A DNA stretch of 64,000 bases, from positions 1-64,000 of the forward strand of contig DASUJY010000048.1 of assembly GCA_036279015.1 (NCBI GenBank). The letters run 5' to 3'. Below are positions 23,674-31,981 of this stretch, piece by piece. Both the position numbers and the translations under genes were made by a program. Position 1 is the stretch's first letter, and the number at the start of each line of letters is the position of its first letter. The notes under the pieces are model-generated. The model was given only the letters and a program-made list of their open reading frames with translations. It was not told the origin of the DNA and searched no databases. The DNA comes from DATEOR01 sp036279015 (GTDB lineage: Bacteria; Actinomycetota; Thermoleophilia; Gaiellales; Gaiellaceae).

Positions 23674-24851
23674 TCCGTTCTCGCACTCAGGGCGAGCTGG
23701 CCCATCTGGTTCGCGGCGCCGAGGTAGTCGCGAACCGGGACCGGCTCCGCCCCGGCGGCGGGCCTGCCGTCGAGGAAGAGATCGCCGCCGAGCACCCGCT
23801 CCGGCGCCCACGCCTCGACGAGCTCCTCGACGTTCCCGGTCGAGACGATCGAGTCCGCTTCCTGCACCCAGTCGGTCAGGATCGGCCTCGTCGACTCCGG
23901 ATCGGTCTCCTCGGCGAGGACGACCGTCGTGCGGATGCCGGCGCGCTCACACGCCCGGCAGGTGAGCATCACGTCCGTGTGGGAGTTGCCGCCAGCGTCG
24001 GTCGTGATCACGATGCCGTCCGCCTCGAGCTCGCCCCCGGCCACCGCGGCCTCCTCCGCCGCGCGCGCCTTGTCGTCGGCGCTCTGCTCGTACCCCCGCA
24101 TGAGCACGACGCCGGCGAAGCGGAGCGTCTTGCCGTGCTCGCGGTACAGCGTCCGGACGAGCTCGTTGCGCTGGAAGAAGTAGGTCGGGTTCCGCATCGC
24201 GGCCCAGTGATACTCGCCGCAGGTCACCGCGCCGTCGAGCACCTCGGCCGGATCGACCGCCCTCGGCAGTCCGGCCTCGCCGGCCGGCGCCCCGTAGACG
24301 TACTGGATGTAGAGCGGCCCGAGGTCGGAGAGCTGGATCAGCGCCGCGAGGGCCGGCAGGTTCTCGTCGGCGGGGCCGAGCTCGAAGCGCTCGACCTCCA
24401 CGGGCTCGGCGTCGAGGGTCGGGCGCGCGAGCTCCTCGGCGAGCGCGAGCGTCGTGCGCCGCGCCTCCGCGTCGATCGCGACATGGCCCGCCGAGGCATC
24501 CGGGCGAAAAGTCAGGACGACTGCGGTCATCCCTGCGAAAGGCGTCAGAGAAGCACCCGGACCGGCCAGGTCGACGACCGACTCCTGCTCGTGAAGGGGC
24601 CGCTCCTCTCCGGGGAAGTCGAGACACGAGAGCACGACCACCCCGTCGAGGCGGTTCGTGCGCCCCTCGCCCGCGCGACCCTCGGTCGGGAACGCGAGAC
24701 GCCCGTCGGGCCTGATGCGCGGTTCGACCGCGTCCAGGACATGCGTGACGCGGACCGCCGCTCCCGGCGGAACGACCTCGATCTCGACGCCGTCGAGCTC
24801 CGGCGCCTCGCCGAGCAGATCGGCCGGGAACGTTGCGAGCTCCCACGTCAT
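23670..24851 (-). CDS. grdE: Glycine/sarcosine/betaine reductase protein B proprotein (GrdE family)
   Basis: 393 residues. GrdE is made as a proprotein that cleaves itself before a cysteine, which becomes a pyruvoyl group that binds the amine substrate. The cleavage motif is present: DGAVTCGEYHWAAMRNPT with Thr210-Cys211. N-terminal half: LGPLYIQYVYGAP; C-terminal half: GVVLMRGYEQSADDKARAAEE and VITTDAGGNSHTDVMLTCRACE. Whether it acts on glycine, sarcosine or betaine (GrdE, GrdG, GrdI are similar) cannot be told. Slightly shorter than clostridial GrdE. It starts 54 bases after the permease gene, behind a strong stem-loop, and no clear ribosome site is seen. Confidence 0.92.
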   Translation of the reverse strand: MTWELATFPADLLGEAPELDGVEIEVVPPGAAVRVTHVLDAVEPRIRPDGRLAFPTEGRAGEGRTNRLDGVVVLSCLDFPGEERPLHEQESVVDLAGPGASLTPFAGMTAVVLTFRPDASAGHVAIDAEARRTTLALAEELARPTLDAEPVEVERFELGPADENLPALAALIQLSDLGPLYIQYVYGAPAGEAGLPRAVDPAEVLDGAVTCGEYHWAAMRNPTYFFQRNELVRTLYREHGKTLRFAGVVLMRGYEQSADDKARAAEEAAVAGGELEADGIVITTDAGGNSHTDVMLTCRACERAGIRTTVVLAEETDPESTRPILTDWVQEADSIVSTGNVEELVEAWAPERVLGGDLFLDGRPAAGAEPVPVRDYLGAANQMGQLALSARTE

Positions 24852-24865
24852 GCGCCAAGCCTAAC

Positions 24866-24895
24866 GGGGCGGCGACACCCGAATGCCGCCGCCCC
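24866..24895 (-). promoter_or_regulatory. Strong stem-loop between permease and grdE
   Basis: Arms GGGGCGGCG (24866-24874) and CGCCGCCCC (24887-24895) pair perfectly over nine bases with a 12-base loop. No T-run follows on the minus strand, so it may be an attenuator or an mRNA-processing/stability hairpin that sets grd expression apart from the permease. Confidence 0.5.
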
Positions 24896-24905
24896 GCGCG
24901 AGGCG

Positions 24906-26522
24906 TTACTCGACCGGGATCTCCGAGTGCACCATCCGCATGTCGATCCCCTGGCTGCGCCGGTAGACGCGAGAGCCGAGGTAGATGACGAGCGCGAGCA
25001 GGTAGAAGCTGCCCATGTAGATGAGGGAGTCGCGCCCGTTGACCGCGTACAGGTCGTTCGTGAACCACTCGTAGAGCGCGAAGCCGAGGATGACGAGGAA
25101 CCCGCAGGCCGCGAACGTGATGAGCGGCACGCCGGCGACGCGGTAGCGGGCGATCGGCGAGGCGTTGTAGATGTCCGGCCGCCGCCACGGGAAGATCGCC
25201 GCTGCGATCGCCGAGCCGGCGAAGGTGATCGCGATCACCTGAGTGGCCGCGAGCGTCCAGCTGTAGAAGTCGGAGTTGTACGCGTAGAAGTAGCTGATCG
25301 GGATCGACGGAAGGAGCATCAGCAGGATCGCGACGAAGGGCACGCCGCCCCGGGAGACCTTGGCGGCCGTCTCCGGGAGGACGCGGTCGAACGCCGCCGC
25401 GAAGACGACGCGCGTCGAGGAGAGGAAGACCGTCCCAACCCAGCCGAAGAACCAGAGCGACAGGAGCCCGACGAGCAGGAACTGCCAGAAGGCGCCGTCC
25501 ATCAGGAAGGCGGACAGGAGGCCCGGGTACGGGAAGATGCCGAGCGGCCCCTCGCCCGTCCAGTAGCCGTTGTTCGAGGCGTTGTAGAAGTCCCAGCCGA
25601 AGGTCTTCGCGAAGAGAAGGAGCATCACGACCGCCGCGATCGACGTGGCGATCAGCGCGCCGCCCATCGCGTAGATGTTCTTGCGGAAGTCGGAGGCGCC
25701 ACGCACCTCGCCGTAGAGCGTCGCGCCCCAGTTGGACCAGAGGTTGAAGAAGAGGAGGAACGGGATCAGGAGGAACGTCCCCTTGAAGGCGGCGAAGTCG
25801 CCGACGCTGGAAGGCGTGCCCACCCCCTGCTCGAGCGTGCCCTGGTAGACGTTGCCCGTCGTCCCGAGCACCTCGGAGGACTGCGTGTTCAGCGCCGAGA
25901 TGAAGTCGGCCTTCGAGTTGACGAGCAAGAGGATGAACATGAAGGCGAGCCCGACGAGCCCGCCGTAGAAGCAAAACTTCTGGATGCGCGCGTAGGCCCT
26001 GATCCCGAGCGAGATCACCCCGGACGCGAGAAGCGCGGTAATGATCGAGGCCCAGAAGAGGTGCTTCGGCTCCGACCAGAACGAGACCCAGCCGTCGGCG
26101 CCGACGATCGCCCCGAGCGGCACAAAGACCTCGACGTTCAGGATGTTCGCGTAGATCGGGACCCAGTGCCAGAGGATGAACCACCAGCCGCACGCGGCGA
26201 GCACGAAGCCGATCCCGCCCCCGATCGTGCGGCTGATCCAGACGTAGTCCCCGCCCGCTCTCGGCATCGCGGAGATGAGCGAGGCGTACGTGATCGCCTG
26301 GAAGACGAGGTAGGCCCCGGACAGGATGATCGCCCACATGAGGCTCCCGTTCGGGACGAAGACCGCGTACGAGAAGATGAACAGGCCGAGCGTGATCAGG
26401 TTGATCGAGAACGTCGAGTAGATGAAGGCGTCTCGCACGGACCAGCCACGAACGAGCCCGGTCGCCCTGCGGGCGAAGAGCGTTCGCTCCTGATACGGGA
26501 CGTCGCCTACTGTGGTCGCCAT
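24906..26522 (-). CDS. APC-superfamily amino acid/amine permease
   Basis: 538 residues, 12 predicted helices. The N-terminal helices follow the APC plan (FSINLITLGLFIFSYAVFVPNGS, then YASLISAMPRAGGDYVWISRTIGGGIGF, where GGDYVW is the family signature). A long outside loop around residues 205-250 carries several Ser/Thr. AGGAGGA before ATG 26522 is a good ribosome site, eight bases after the phosphoesterase gene. In operon with the glycine-reductase genes it probably imports their substrate (an amino acid or N-methylated amine). Specificity is inferred from context only. Confidence 0.88.
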   Translation of the reverse strand: MATTVGDVPYQERTLFARRATGLVRGWSVRDAFIYSTFSINLITLGLFIFSYAVFVPNGSLMWAIILSGAYLVFQAITYASLISAMPRAGGDYVWISRTIGGGIGFVLAACGWWFILWHWVPIYANILNVEVFVPLGAIVGADGWVSFWSEPKHLFWASIITALLASGVISLGIRAYARIQKFCFYGGLVGLAFMFILLLVNSKADFISALNTQSSEVLGTTGNVYQGTLEQGVGTPSSVGDFAAFKGTFLLIPFLLFFNLWSNWGATLYGEVRGASDFRKNIYAMGGALIATSIAAVVMLLLFAKTFGWDFYNASNNGYWTGEGPLGIFPYPGLLSAFLMDGAFWQFLLVGLLSLWFFGWVGTVFLSSTRVVFAAAFDRVLPETAAKVSRGGVPFVAILLMLLPSIPISYFYAYNSDFYSWTLAATQVIAITFAGSAIAAAIFPWRRPDIYNASPIARYRVAGVPLITFAACGFLVILGFALYEWFTNDLYAVNGRDSLIYMGSFYLLALVIYLGSRVYRRSQGIDMRMVHSEIPVE

Positions 26523-26530
26523 TCCTCCTC

Positions 26531-27472
26531 CTATCCGCTGGTGAGCACGAAGTTCTTGACCTTCTTGCCGCCGTCGAGATCGACGACGGCGCCGAGGAGC
26601 TCGCCCAGCTCGTACGAGCTACCCGGGTTGATGCAGAGCGTCTTGCCGAGGCGGGCATTGCCCCGCGCCTCGTGGATGTGACCGTGGAGCGAGAGGACCG
26701 GCTGGAAGCGCTCGATCGCCTCCCGCACTGCGGTGGAGCCGGCCGGGACCGGCGCGTGGCCGGCGTGCTTCATGTGCAGGTCCTCCGTCAACTCGGGGGC
26801 GTCGTCGAGCCCGGTCCCGTACGGCGGGCAGTGGAGGCTCAAGATCGTCCGCTCGGGCGGCGCCGTCACCTGCGACATCACCTCGTCGATCCTCTTCGAT
26901 AGGTCCGGCTCGTCCTCCTCCCGGTAGGTCTCCCATGGCGTCCGGTTCGCCCACCCGCTCGAGACGAGCTGGTAGCCGTCGAGGTCGATGACGCGGCCCT
27001 CGGCGAGCTCCACGTGCGTCGAGGCCTCGATCACAGGGTCGATGTCGAACTGGTCGTCGTTACCAGGGCACGCAAAGGCGCGGATTCCCGTGCCCTCGAG
27101 CTTCTCGTCCGCGAGCGCCATCCAGCGCTCGACGGTCGCGAGCATCTGCTCGTGAAAGAAGCGGTCGGCCGCCGCCGGATCGGCCTCGTAGCCCGCGAGC
27201 TCGTCCGGGTCGGTGCGAAACGGGTAGTAGCCGCGGCGCCTGACCGCGTCCTCGAACTGCGCCACCTCTTCCTCGCCGTCGAGGTCGTGGCGGTTCTCGA
27301 GGAGAGTCGCGTGCCAGCGCCCGCGGCCGTCGTCGACGATCGGGACGAGCGCCTTGCCCGTCATGTCGCCGCCGAGCACGAGGACGTCCGCCTCGTAGTG
27401 GCGCCCGCTGTTCAGGAACTTGCGCCAGCAGGTCTCCGAGCCGTGGATGTCGGTCGCGAAGAAAAGCCGCAT
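26531..27472 (-). CDS. Calcineurin-like metallophosphoesterase
   Basis: 313 residues with the full dinuclear metal motif set: DIHG (Asp8, His10), VLGGDMTGK, CPGNDD, LSLHCPP and SLHGHIHEARG. Signal peptide absent, so it is cytoplasmic. It heads the operon with the permease and grd genes (gap of eight bases to the permease), which is unusual for a housekeeping phosphoesterase and suggests a tied role, for example cleaving a phosphorylated product or signal. The substrate cannot be inferred from sequence. Start ATG 27472. Confidence 0.88.
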   Translation of the reverse strand: MRLFFATDIHGSETCWRKFLNSGRHYEADVLVLGGDMTGKALVPIVDDGRGRWHATLLENRHDLDGEEEVAQFEDAVRRRGYYPFRTDPDELAGYEADPAAADRFFHEQMLATVERWMALADEKLEGTGIRAFACPGNDDQFDIDPVIEASTHVELAEGRVIDLDGYQLVSSGWANRTPWETYREEDEPDLSKRIDEVMSQVTAPPERTILSLHCPPYGTGLDDAPELTEDLHMKHAGHAPVPAGSTAVREAIERFQPVLSLHGHIHEARGNARLGKTLCINPGSSYELGELLGAVVDLDGGKKVKNFVLTSG

Positions 27473-27521
27473 CCCTAGCGGCAGATTGAACTACTCCATC
27501 GGTTCGGAAGCAACCGAGCCG

Positions 27522-28214
27522 TCAGGTGCACAGAATGACCTGGTTGCCGGTCATCACCTCGGGCGGTCCGCGCAAGAGGAACTCGTGGAAGCGCGTCAAG
27601 ACGGCGCCTGACGGTTCGTCGCCGCGGGAATGGCTCGCGTAGGCGACGAACGGCACTCCATCGGAGTCGCGTGCCTCGAAGTAGAACGCTTCGAAGGTGC
27701 TGCTGCCATCCGGGGCTTCCGGGTCGAGGATCCGGTACATCGCCATCAGGTCGTCATGCAGACGCACGAGATCGTCGAGCACGCCCGGGTCGTCCCACTG
27801 GACGACGAGGGCAGGGGCGGCCTGGAGAGGCGTGAGCCACTCGAGCTCGACGACCCGGAAGCCGAACTTCTGGACGCCCGTTTCGACGCGACGCTCGAAC
27901 TCGGTGCGCGAGTAGGCCGGAAATACCCTGTCCGGATCCTCACGCGCCGCGGCGGCGATCTCCGCCTCCCACTCGCTCCGCAGGCGCGCTACCTGCCCTT
28001 CGCAGTCCACGGTCACCGTTGTCGTCTCGATCGCCCCGCTCTCCACACCGCCCGAAAGGCCGACGGCTCCGGTGCGCGCCTCACCGCACCCGCACGCGAC
28101 GACTGTGAGGACGACCAGTGCGGTCAGGCTGCGCGTGGCTACGGCCCTCCTGCGACCTCTTCGGGCAAGTCGTACCAGCGCTTGCGGTCGCCGATCCGGG
28201 CGCGGAGCTTCCAC
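27522..28214 (-). CDS. Putative lipoprotein of unknown function
   Basis: 230 residues from GTG 28214. After an Arg-rich segment, a hydrophobic stretch SLTALVVLTVVAC ends in a lipobox (VVAC, Cys41), so the protein is probably a membrane-anchored lipoprotein exposed outside. The mature part (VARLRSEWEAEIAAAAREDPDRVFPAYSR, WDDPGVLDDLVRLHDDLMAMYRI) is mainly helical with no domain I know. The start is uncertain: this GTG lies 76 bases inside the upstream gene and gives a long n-region, but no later ATG, GTG or TTG precedes the hydrophobic stretch. Confidence 0.55.
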   Translation of the reverse strand: MEAPRPDRRPQALVRLARRGRRRAVATRSLTALVVLTVVACGCGEARTGAVGLSGGVESGAIETTTVTVDCEGQVARLRSEWEAEIAAAAREDPDRVFPAYSRTEFERRVETGVQKFGFRVVELEWLTPLQAAPALVVQWDDPGVLDDLVRLHDDLMAMYRILDPEAPDGSSTFEAFYFEARDSDGVPFVAYASHSRGDEPSGAVLTRFHEFLLRGPPEVMTGNQVILCT

Positions 28215-28891
28215 CCGCGCGACTTCGGCTCGGCCTCGATGCGCTCGAGGAGGGCGTCGACGCGCTCGTCGAGCCGCTCCCGCTCGGGAACGTCATACGT
28301 GTCGGCGAGCCCCCGGCAGGCGACGAGGTTCTGCGTGATCGTGCGCCAGAGCCCCCAGTCGCCGGCGCAGAGGCCGGCCACTCGCCCGGCGTTGACCGTG
28401 TCGCCGTCCTGCTCTCCGATCGCATGGTCGTGGAGGAGCGCGAGCCCGTCCCGCACGTCCTTCTCGTTCAGCTGGACGATCTGGAGCTTCGTCAGGAGGA
28501 GCTCGGCGAGCGGGATCGAGACCGGGTCGATCTCGAGCCGTCCGTCGAGCGGGATTCGGTGGCACATCGAGAACGCGCCGACGAAAACGTCGACCTGGCG
28601 GTCGTTCGCGTTGTCGAAGAACAGGAGCCGGTCGCCGCCGTGCAGCGCGTTGAACGCGATGTGCGGCTCGTAGCCGTCGGCGCGAAGGACCGTCGCGACG
28701 GCGCCCGCGTCCTTCTTCGCCGTGACGACGTCGAGGTCGCCGTAGGCGCGGCGAAACGCGGGCGCGAGCTCACCGGATGCGCGCAGCCCGATCGCGACCC
28801 CGCCGAGGAGCCGTAGCGCGACACCTTCGGAGCGCGTCCGCTCGAGGAGGCGCTCGCCCTCGGCGACGACGTCCTGCTCGATGACTCCCAC
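28139..28891 (-). CDS. Nucleotidyltransferase-fold protein (AbiEii/MNT-like)
   Basis: 250 residues. The N-terminal part has the minimal nucleotidyltransferase pattern: LRLLGGVAIGLR, then RAYGDLDVVTAKKDAGAV with the acidic D-x-D, and QVDVFVGAF as third acidic strand. The C-terminal half is helical (LLTKLQIVQLNEKDVRDGLALL). Such proteins include AbiEii-type toxins and aminoglycoside-modifying relatives, but no partner antitoxin gene is adjacent, so a toxin role is not supported. GTG 28891. Divergent to the ABC transporter genes. Confidence 0.65.
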   Translation of the reverse strand: MGVIEQDVVAEGERLLERTRSEGVALRLLGGVAIGLRASGELAPAFRRAYGDLDVVTAKKDAGAVATVLRADGYEPHIAFNALHGGDRLLFFDNANDRQVDVFVGAFSMCHRIPLDGRLEIDPVSIPLAELLLTKLQIVQLNEKDVRDGLALLHDHAIGEQDGDTVNAGRVAGLCAGDWGLWRTITQNLVACRGLADTYDVPERERLDERVDALLERIEAEPKSRGWKLRARIGDRKRWYDLPEEVAGGP

Positions 28892-28917
28892 CGGCGAACA
28901 GTAGCGCCGCAGCTGTG

Positions 28918-28923
28918 TACGCT
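28918..28923 (+). promoter_or_regulatory. -10 box of the ABC exporter genes
   Basis: TACGCT, six bases before GTG 28930. This decides the start: the upstream GTG at 28915 would lie before the promoter. Confidence 0.45.
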
Positions 28924-28929
28924 CGCCGC

Positions 28930-29769
28930 GTGACCGCCTTTCGCGCCCAGGGCCTCGCGAAGCGGTACGGAAGCGTCGTCGCCCTGGGCGGAGTCGACCT
29001 CGAGGTTGCCGAGGGGGAGCTCGTCGGCCTCCTCGGCCCGAACGGAGCCGGCAAGTCCACCCTCGTCAAGATCGCGTGCGGGCTCGTGCGACCAAGCGCC
29101 GGGACGGCGGAGGTCGCCGGTGCGCCGGCGGGATCGGCGGCGGCGCGGGCCGCGCTCGGGTACCTGGCCGAGCTCTTCCGCTTTCCGGGGTGGTACACGG
29201 CCGACGAGCTCCTTGCGCTCCACCAGCGGCTGGCGGGATCGGACGGAGGCGAGCCCGAACGGGCGGAGCTCCTCGAGCTCGTCGGGCTCGCGGAGGCGAA
29301 GGCCCGCAAGGTCGAGGCGATGTCGAAGGGGATGCAGCAGCGTCTCGGGATCGCGCAGGCGCTCGTCGGCAGGCCCCGGCTCCTCTTCCTCGACGAGCCG
29401 ACGAGCGCGCTCGACCCGCTCGGGCGCCGCACGGTGCGCGAGCTCCTCGAGGAGCTCAGGCGCCGCGGCGTCTCGGTGCTCCTCAACTCGCACCTCCTGA
29501 GCGAGGTCGAGCTCGTCTGCGACCGCGTCGTCATCCTCTCCCGTGGAGTCGTCGTCTCCGCCGGGCGGACGGAGGAGCTCGCCCGGCCGCGGGGAGTCGA
29601 GGTGGACACCGACAGCGGAACCCGCCTCTTCGAAGCGGCGCGGCGCGAGGACGCACCCGGGATCGTCCGCGACCTCGTCGCCGCGGGCGACCAGGTCTAC
29701 GGCGTCCGGGTCCTCGAGACGACGCTCGAGGAGATCTACCTCGAGGCCGTCGAAGGGGAGACGAGTTGA
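28930..29769 (+). CDS. ABC transporter ATP-binding protein
   Basis: 279 residues. Walker A GPNGAGKST, signature MSKGMQQRLGIAQAL (SKGMQ form), Walker B LLFLDEPTSALDP, H-loop LLNSHLLSEVE. The signature and the C-terminal 70-residue domain are typical of DrrA/NodI/Ycf-type export ATPases. It overlaps the permease gene by four bases (TTGA) and works with it as an exporter. Leaderless start GTG 28930 supported by the -10 box. Confidence 0.93.
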   Translation: MTAFRAQGLAKRYGSVVALGGVDLEVAEGELVGLLGPNGAGKSTLVKIACGLVRPSAGTAEVAGAPAGSAAARAALGYLAELFRFPGWYTADELLALHQRLAGSDGGEPERAELLELVGLAEAKARKVEAMSKGMQQRLGIAQALVGRPRLLFLDEPTSALDPLGRRTVRELLEELRRRGVSVLLNSHLLSEVELVCDRVVILSRGVVVSAGRTEELARPRGVEVDTDSGTRLFEAARREDAPGIVRDLVAAGDQVYGVRVLETTLEEIYLEAVEGETS

Positions 29770-30632
29770 GGGGCGCCGTGGTCGTCGCCGGCTACGCGGT
29801 CAGTGAGAGCATCAGGCGCCGCGTCTTCCCGGTCGTCCTCGTACTCACGGCGTCCTTCCTCGCTCTCTACGGCTTCGGCGTCTACAAGGCCTACCAGTCG
29901 GTCGACTCCTCCGCCGTCGAGTCGATCGGCGAGGGAGCTTTCGTCGACCAACGCGTGCTCTTCAGCGCGACGCTCTTCGGGCTCTCGATCTTCGCGGTGC
30001 TCTTCCTCGGCACCGTGCTCGCGATCTTCCTCACGCACGCCGTCGTCCGCGGCGACGCCGAGCGAGGCCTGCTCCAGCCGCTCGTCGTGCGGCCGGTCGG
30101 ACGGGCGGCCCTCCTCGCCGGCCGCTGCGGGGCGGCCGTCCTCGTCTGCGCCGTCTACGTCGTCGCCGTCTACGCGCTCGCGCTCCTCATCACCCACTGG
30201 ATCACCGGCTGGTGGCCGGACAGGATCGTCGCTCCTGCCCTCGAGCTCGCCGCCGCCGTCGCCGTCATCGTCGTCATCTCGCTCTTCGGCTCGATCGTGC
30301 TCTCCGCCATCGCGAACGGGATCGCGATCTTCATGGTCTTCGGCGCGGGCCTCGTCGCGGGGCTCCTGGGGCAGATCGGCGAGGCCCTCGACTCCGACAG
30401 CCTCAACACGATCGCGGACGTCGCCTCCTGGGTCCTCCCCTTCGAGGCCCTCTACCAGGACGCGCTCAACCGGATCACCGCCGACACCGTCGGCTTCACG
30501 AAGGTCGCCCTCTCGCTCGGGCCCTTCGGCGGCGCGCAGCCGGCCGGCCTCTGGCTTGCGCCGTACGTGGTCGCGTATGTGGCCGCCCTCGCGGCCGTCG
30601 GGCTTTGGGCATTCAACCGCAAGGACCTGTAG
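29766..30632 (+). CDS. ABC-2 type export permease
   Basis: 288 residues, six helices: FPVVLVLTASFLALYGF, an outside loop (YKAYQSVDSSAVESIGEGAFVD), IFAVLFLGTVLAIFLTHAVVRGDAERGLLQPLVVRPVGR with the ABC-2 cytoplasmic loop, and four more to the end. TTG 29766 overlaps the ATPase stop; GTG 29778 is an alternative. It pairs with the ATPase. Cargo unknown. Confidence 0.85.
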   Translation: MRGAVVVAGYAVSESIRRRVFPVVLVLTASFLALYGFGVYKAYQSVDSSAVESIGEGAFVDQRVLFSATLFGLSIFAVLFLGTVLAIFLTHAVVRGDAERGLLQPLVVRPVGRAALLAGRCGAAVLVCAVYVVAVYALALLITHWITGWWPDRIVAPALELAAAVAVIVVISLFGSIVLSAIANGIAIFMVFGAGLVAGLLGQIGEALDSDSLNTIADVASWVLPFEALYQDALNRITADTVGFTKVALSLGPFGGAQPAGLWLAPYVVAYVAALAAVGLWAFNRKDL

Positions 30633-30671
30633 CTAACCCTTTCGGGTGACCGATTTCAGGCCGGCCGGCCC

Positions 30672-30677
30672 TACAGT
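30672..30677 (+). promoter_or_regulatory. -10 box before the 97-residue membrane protein
   Basis: TACAGT seven bases before GTG 30685, supporting a leaderless start there instead of GTG 30646. Confidence 0.4.
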
Positions 30678-30684
30678 CAGAAGC

Positions 30685-30978
30685 GTGTGGGAGCTGGACC
30701 GTGCGCTCGAGGACGACCGCCGCGCCGCAACGGTGTTCGCATGGCTCGGCGCAGCCGGGATCGTCACCTGGCTCGCCTCGATCGTCCTCGCCGACTCCCT
30801 CCTGCCGATCACGAGCATCACGGCCCTCGGCGCCGTCGTCTTCGGGTTCTTCGGCTGGCGGGCCTCGAAGCTCGGGAACCCGCGCGAGGCGACGAACTTC
30901 GTCGCCGTCTCGCTCGCGGTCGTGCTCGGCGTTCTCTGGCTCTTCCTGCTCGGCTCGCTCGTCCTGCGCGTCGGCTAG
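30685..30978 (+). CDS. Small membrane protein, DUF4190-like
   Basis: 97 residues with an acidic/basic N-terminal helix WELDRALEDDRRAAT and three hydrophobic segments (AWLGAAGIVTWLASIVLA, ITSITALGAVVFGFFGW, FVAVSLAVVLGVLWLFLL). Resembles short Actinobacteria membrane proteins of unknown role with a FGFFGWRASK turn. Its TAG and that of the convergent aldo/keto reductase share CTAG (30975-30978). Confidence 0.6.
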   Translation: MWELDRALEDDRRAATVFAWLGAAGIVTWLASIVLADSLLPITSITALGAVVFGFFGWRASKLGNPREATNFVAVSLAVVLGVLWLFLLGSLVLRVG

Positions 30979-31949
30979 TCGGTAACCGACGGGACGAGCA
31001 CACCGCCGAGGATCTCGTCGATCCGCTCGAGGACGTCGGCGTCGAGCTCGACGCCGCTCGCGGCGACGTTGTCCTCCACCTGCTCGGGCCTCGACGCGCC
31101 GACGATGGCGCTCGAGACGCCGGGCTCGCGCAGCACCCAGGCGAGCGCGAGCTGGGCCATCGTGATCCCGAGGTCGTCCGCCAGGGGACGAAGCTCCTGA
31201 ACCGCGGCGAGGAGGTCGTCGCGCAGGAAGCGCGACATCATGTCCTGGTCACCGGGCGTCGCCCCGCGCGTCCCGCTCGGCGGCGTCTCCCCGGGCTTGT
31301 ACTTCCCGGCGAGGACACCCTGGGCGAGCGGCGACCAGACGACCTGTCCGATCCCGAGCCGCTTGCAGACCGGCAGCACGTCGGCCTCGATCTTCCGCTG
31401 GAGCATCGAGTACTCGGGCTGGTTCGAAGCGAGCGGGTCGAGCCCGAGCTCCGCCTGGATGCGGCGGGCCTCCTCGATCCGCTCCGCCGACCACTCGGAC
31501 ACTCCCACGTAGAGCACCTTCCCCTGCGTGACGAGGTCGTCGAGTGCGCGCAGCGTCTCCTCGAGCGGCGTGTCCGCGTCCGCGCGGTGGCACTGGTAGA
31601 GGTCGACGTAGTCGGTGCCGAGCCGCCGGAGCGAGGCGTGGCACTGCTCCATGATGTGCTTGCGCGAGAGCCCGCGGTCGTTGGGCCCGTCCCCCATCGA
31701 GAAGTACACCTTCGTGGCGAGGACGTAGTCGTCGCGAGGGATTCCCTTGAGCGCCCGGCCGGTGACCTCCTCGGCCGCGCCGCGCCGGTAGACGTTCGCC
31801 GTGTCGAAGAAGTTGACGCCGAGCTCGAAGGCGCGGTGGATGCAGGCAATCGCCCGCTCGTCCTCGACGGAGCCCCCGTAGGTCAGCCAGGAGCCGAGGG
31901 AGATCTCCGAGACCTTGACCCCCCAGTCGCCGAGCTTGCGATAGCGCAT
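30975..31949 (-). CDS. Aldo/keto reductase (potassium-channel beta-subunit type)
   Basis: 324 residues. TIM-barrel reductase with GVNFFDTANVYRRGAAEE (Asp and Tyr of the catalytic tetrad), YVLATKVYF (Lys) and LYQCHRADADTP (His), NADPH-binding SPLAQGVLAGKYKPG and SSAIVGASRPEQVEDN. Best resembles the Kv-beta/YghZ-like subfamily (MRYRKLGDWGVKVSEISLGSWLTYGG). It reduces aldehydes or ketones with NADPH; substrate not known. Single gene, ATG 31949. Confidence 0.93.
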   Translation of the reverse strand: MRYRKLGDWGVKVSEISLGSWLTYGGSVEDERAIACIHRAFELGVNFFDTANVYRRGAAEEVTGRALKGIPRDDYVLATKVYFSMGDGPNDRGLSRKHIMEQCHASLRRLGTDYVDLYQCHRADADTPLEETLRALDDLVTQGKVLYVGVSEWSAERIEEARRIQAELGLDPLASNQPEYSMLQRKIEADVLPVCKRLGIGQVVWSPLAQGVLAGKYKPGETPPSGTRGATPGDQDMMSRFLRDDLLAAVQELRPLADDLGITMAQLALAWVLREPGVSSAIVGASRPEQVEDNVAASGVELDADVLERIDEILGGVLVPSVTD

Positions 31950-31981
31950 GCCGACGGAGGTCTACCAGAAGGCGGGCGAGC

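Noticed and set aside
23979..26681. A 900-residue plus-strand frame opposite grdE and the permease
   Set aside because: Low-complexity acidic/basic sequence; shadow of two clearly recognised genes.
28139..28891. AbiE-type toxin-antitoxin system
   Set aside because: Only the nucleotidyltransferase-like protein is seen; no AbiEi-like antitoxin next to it.
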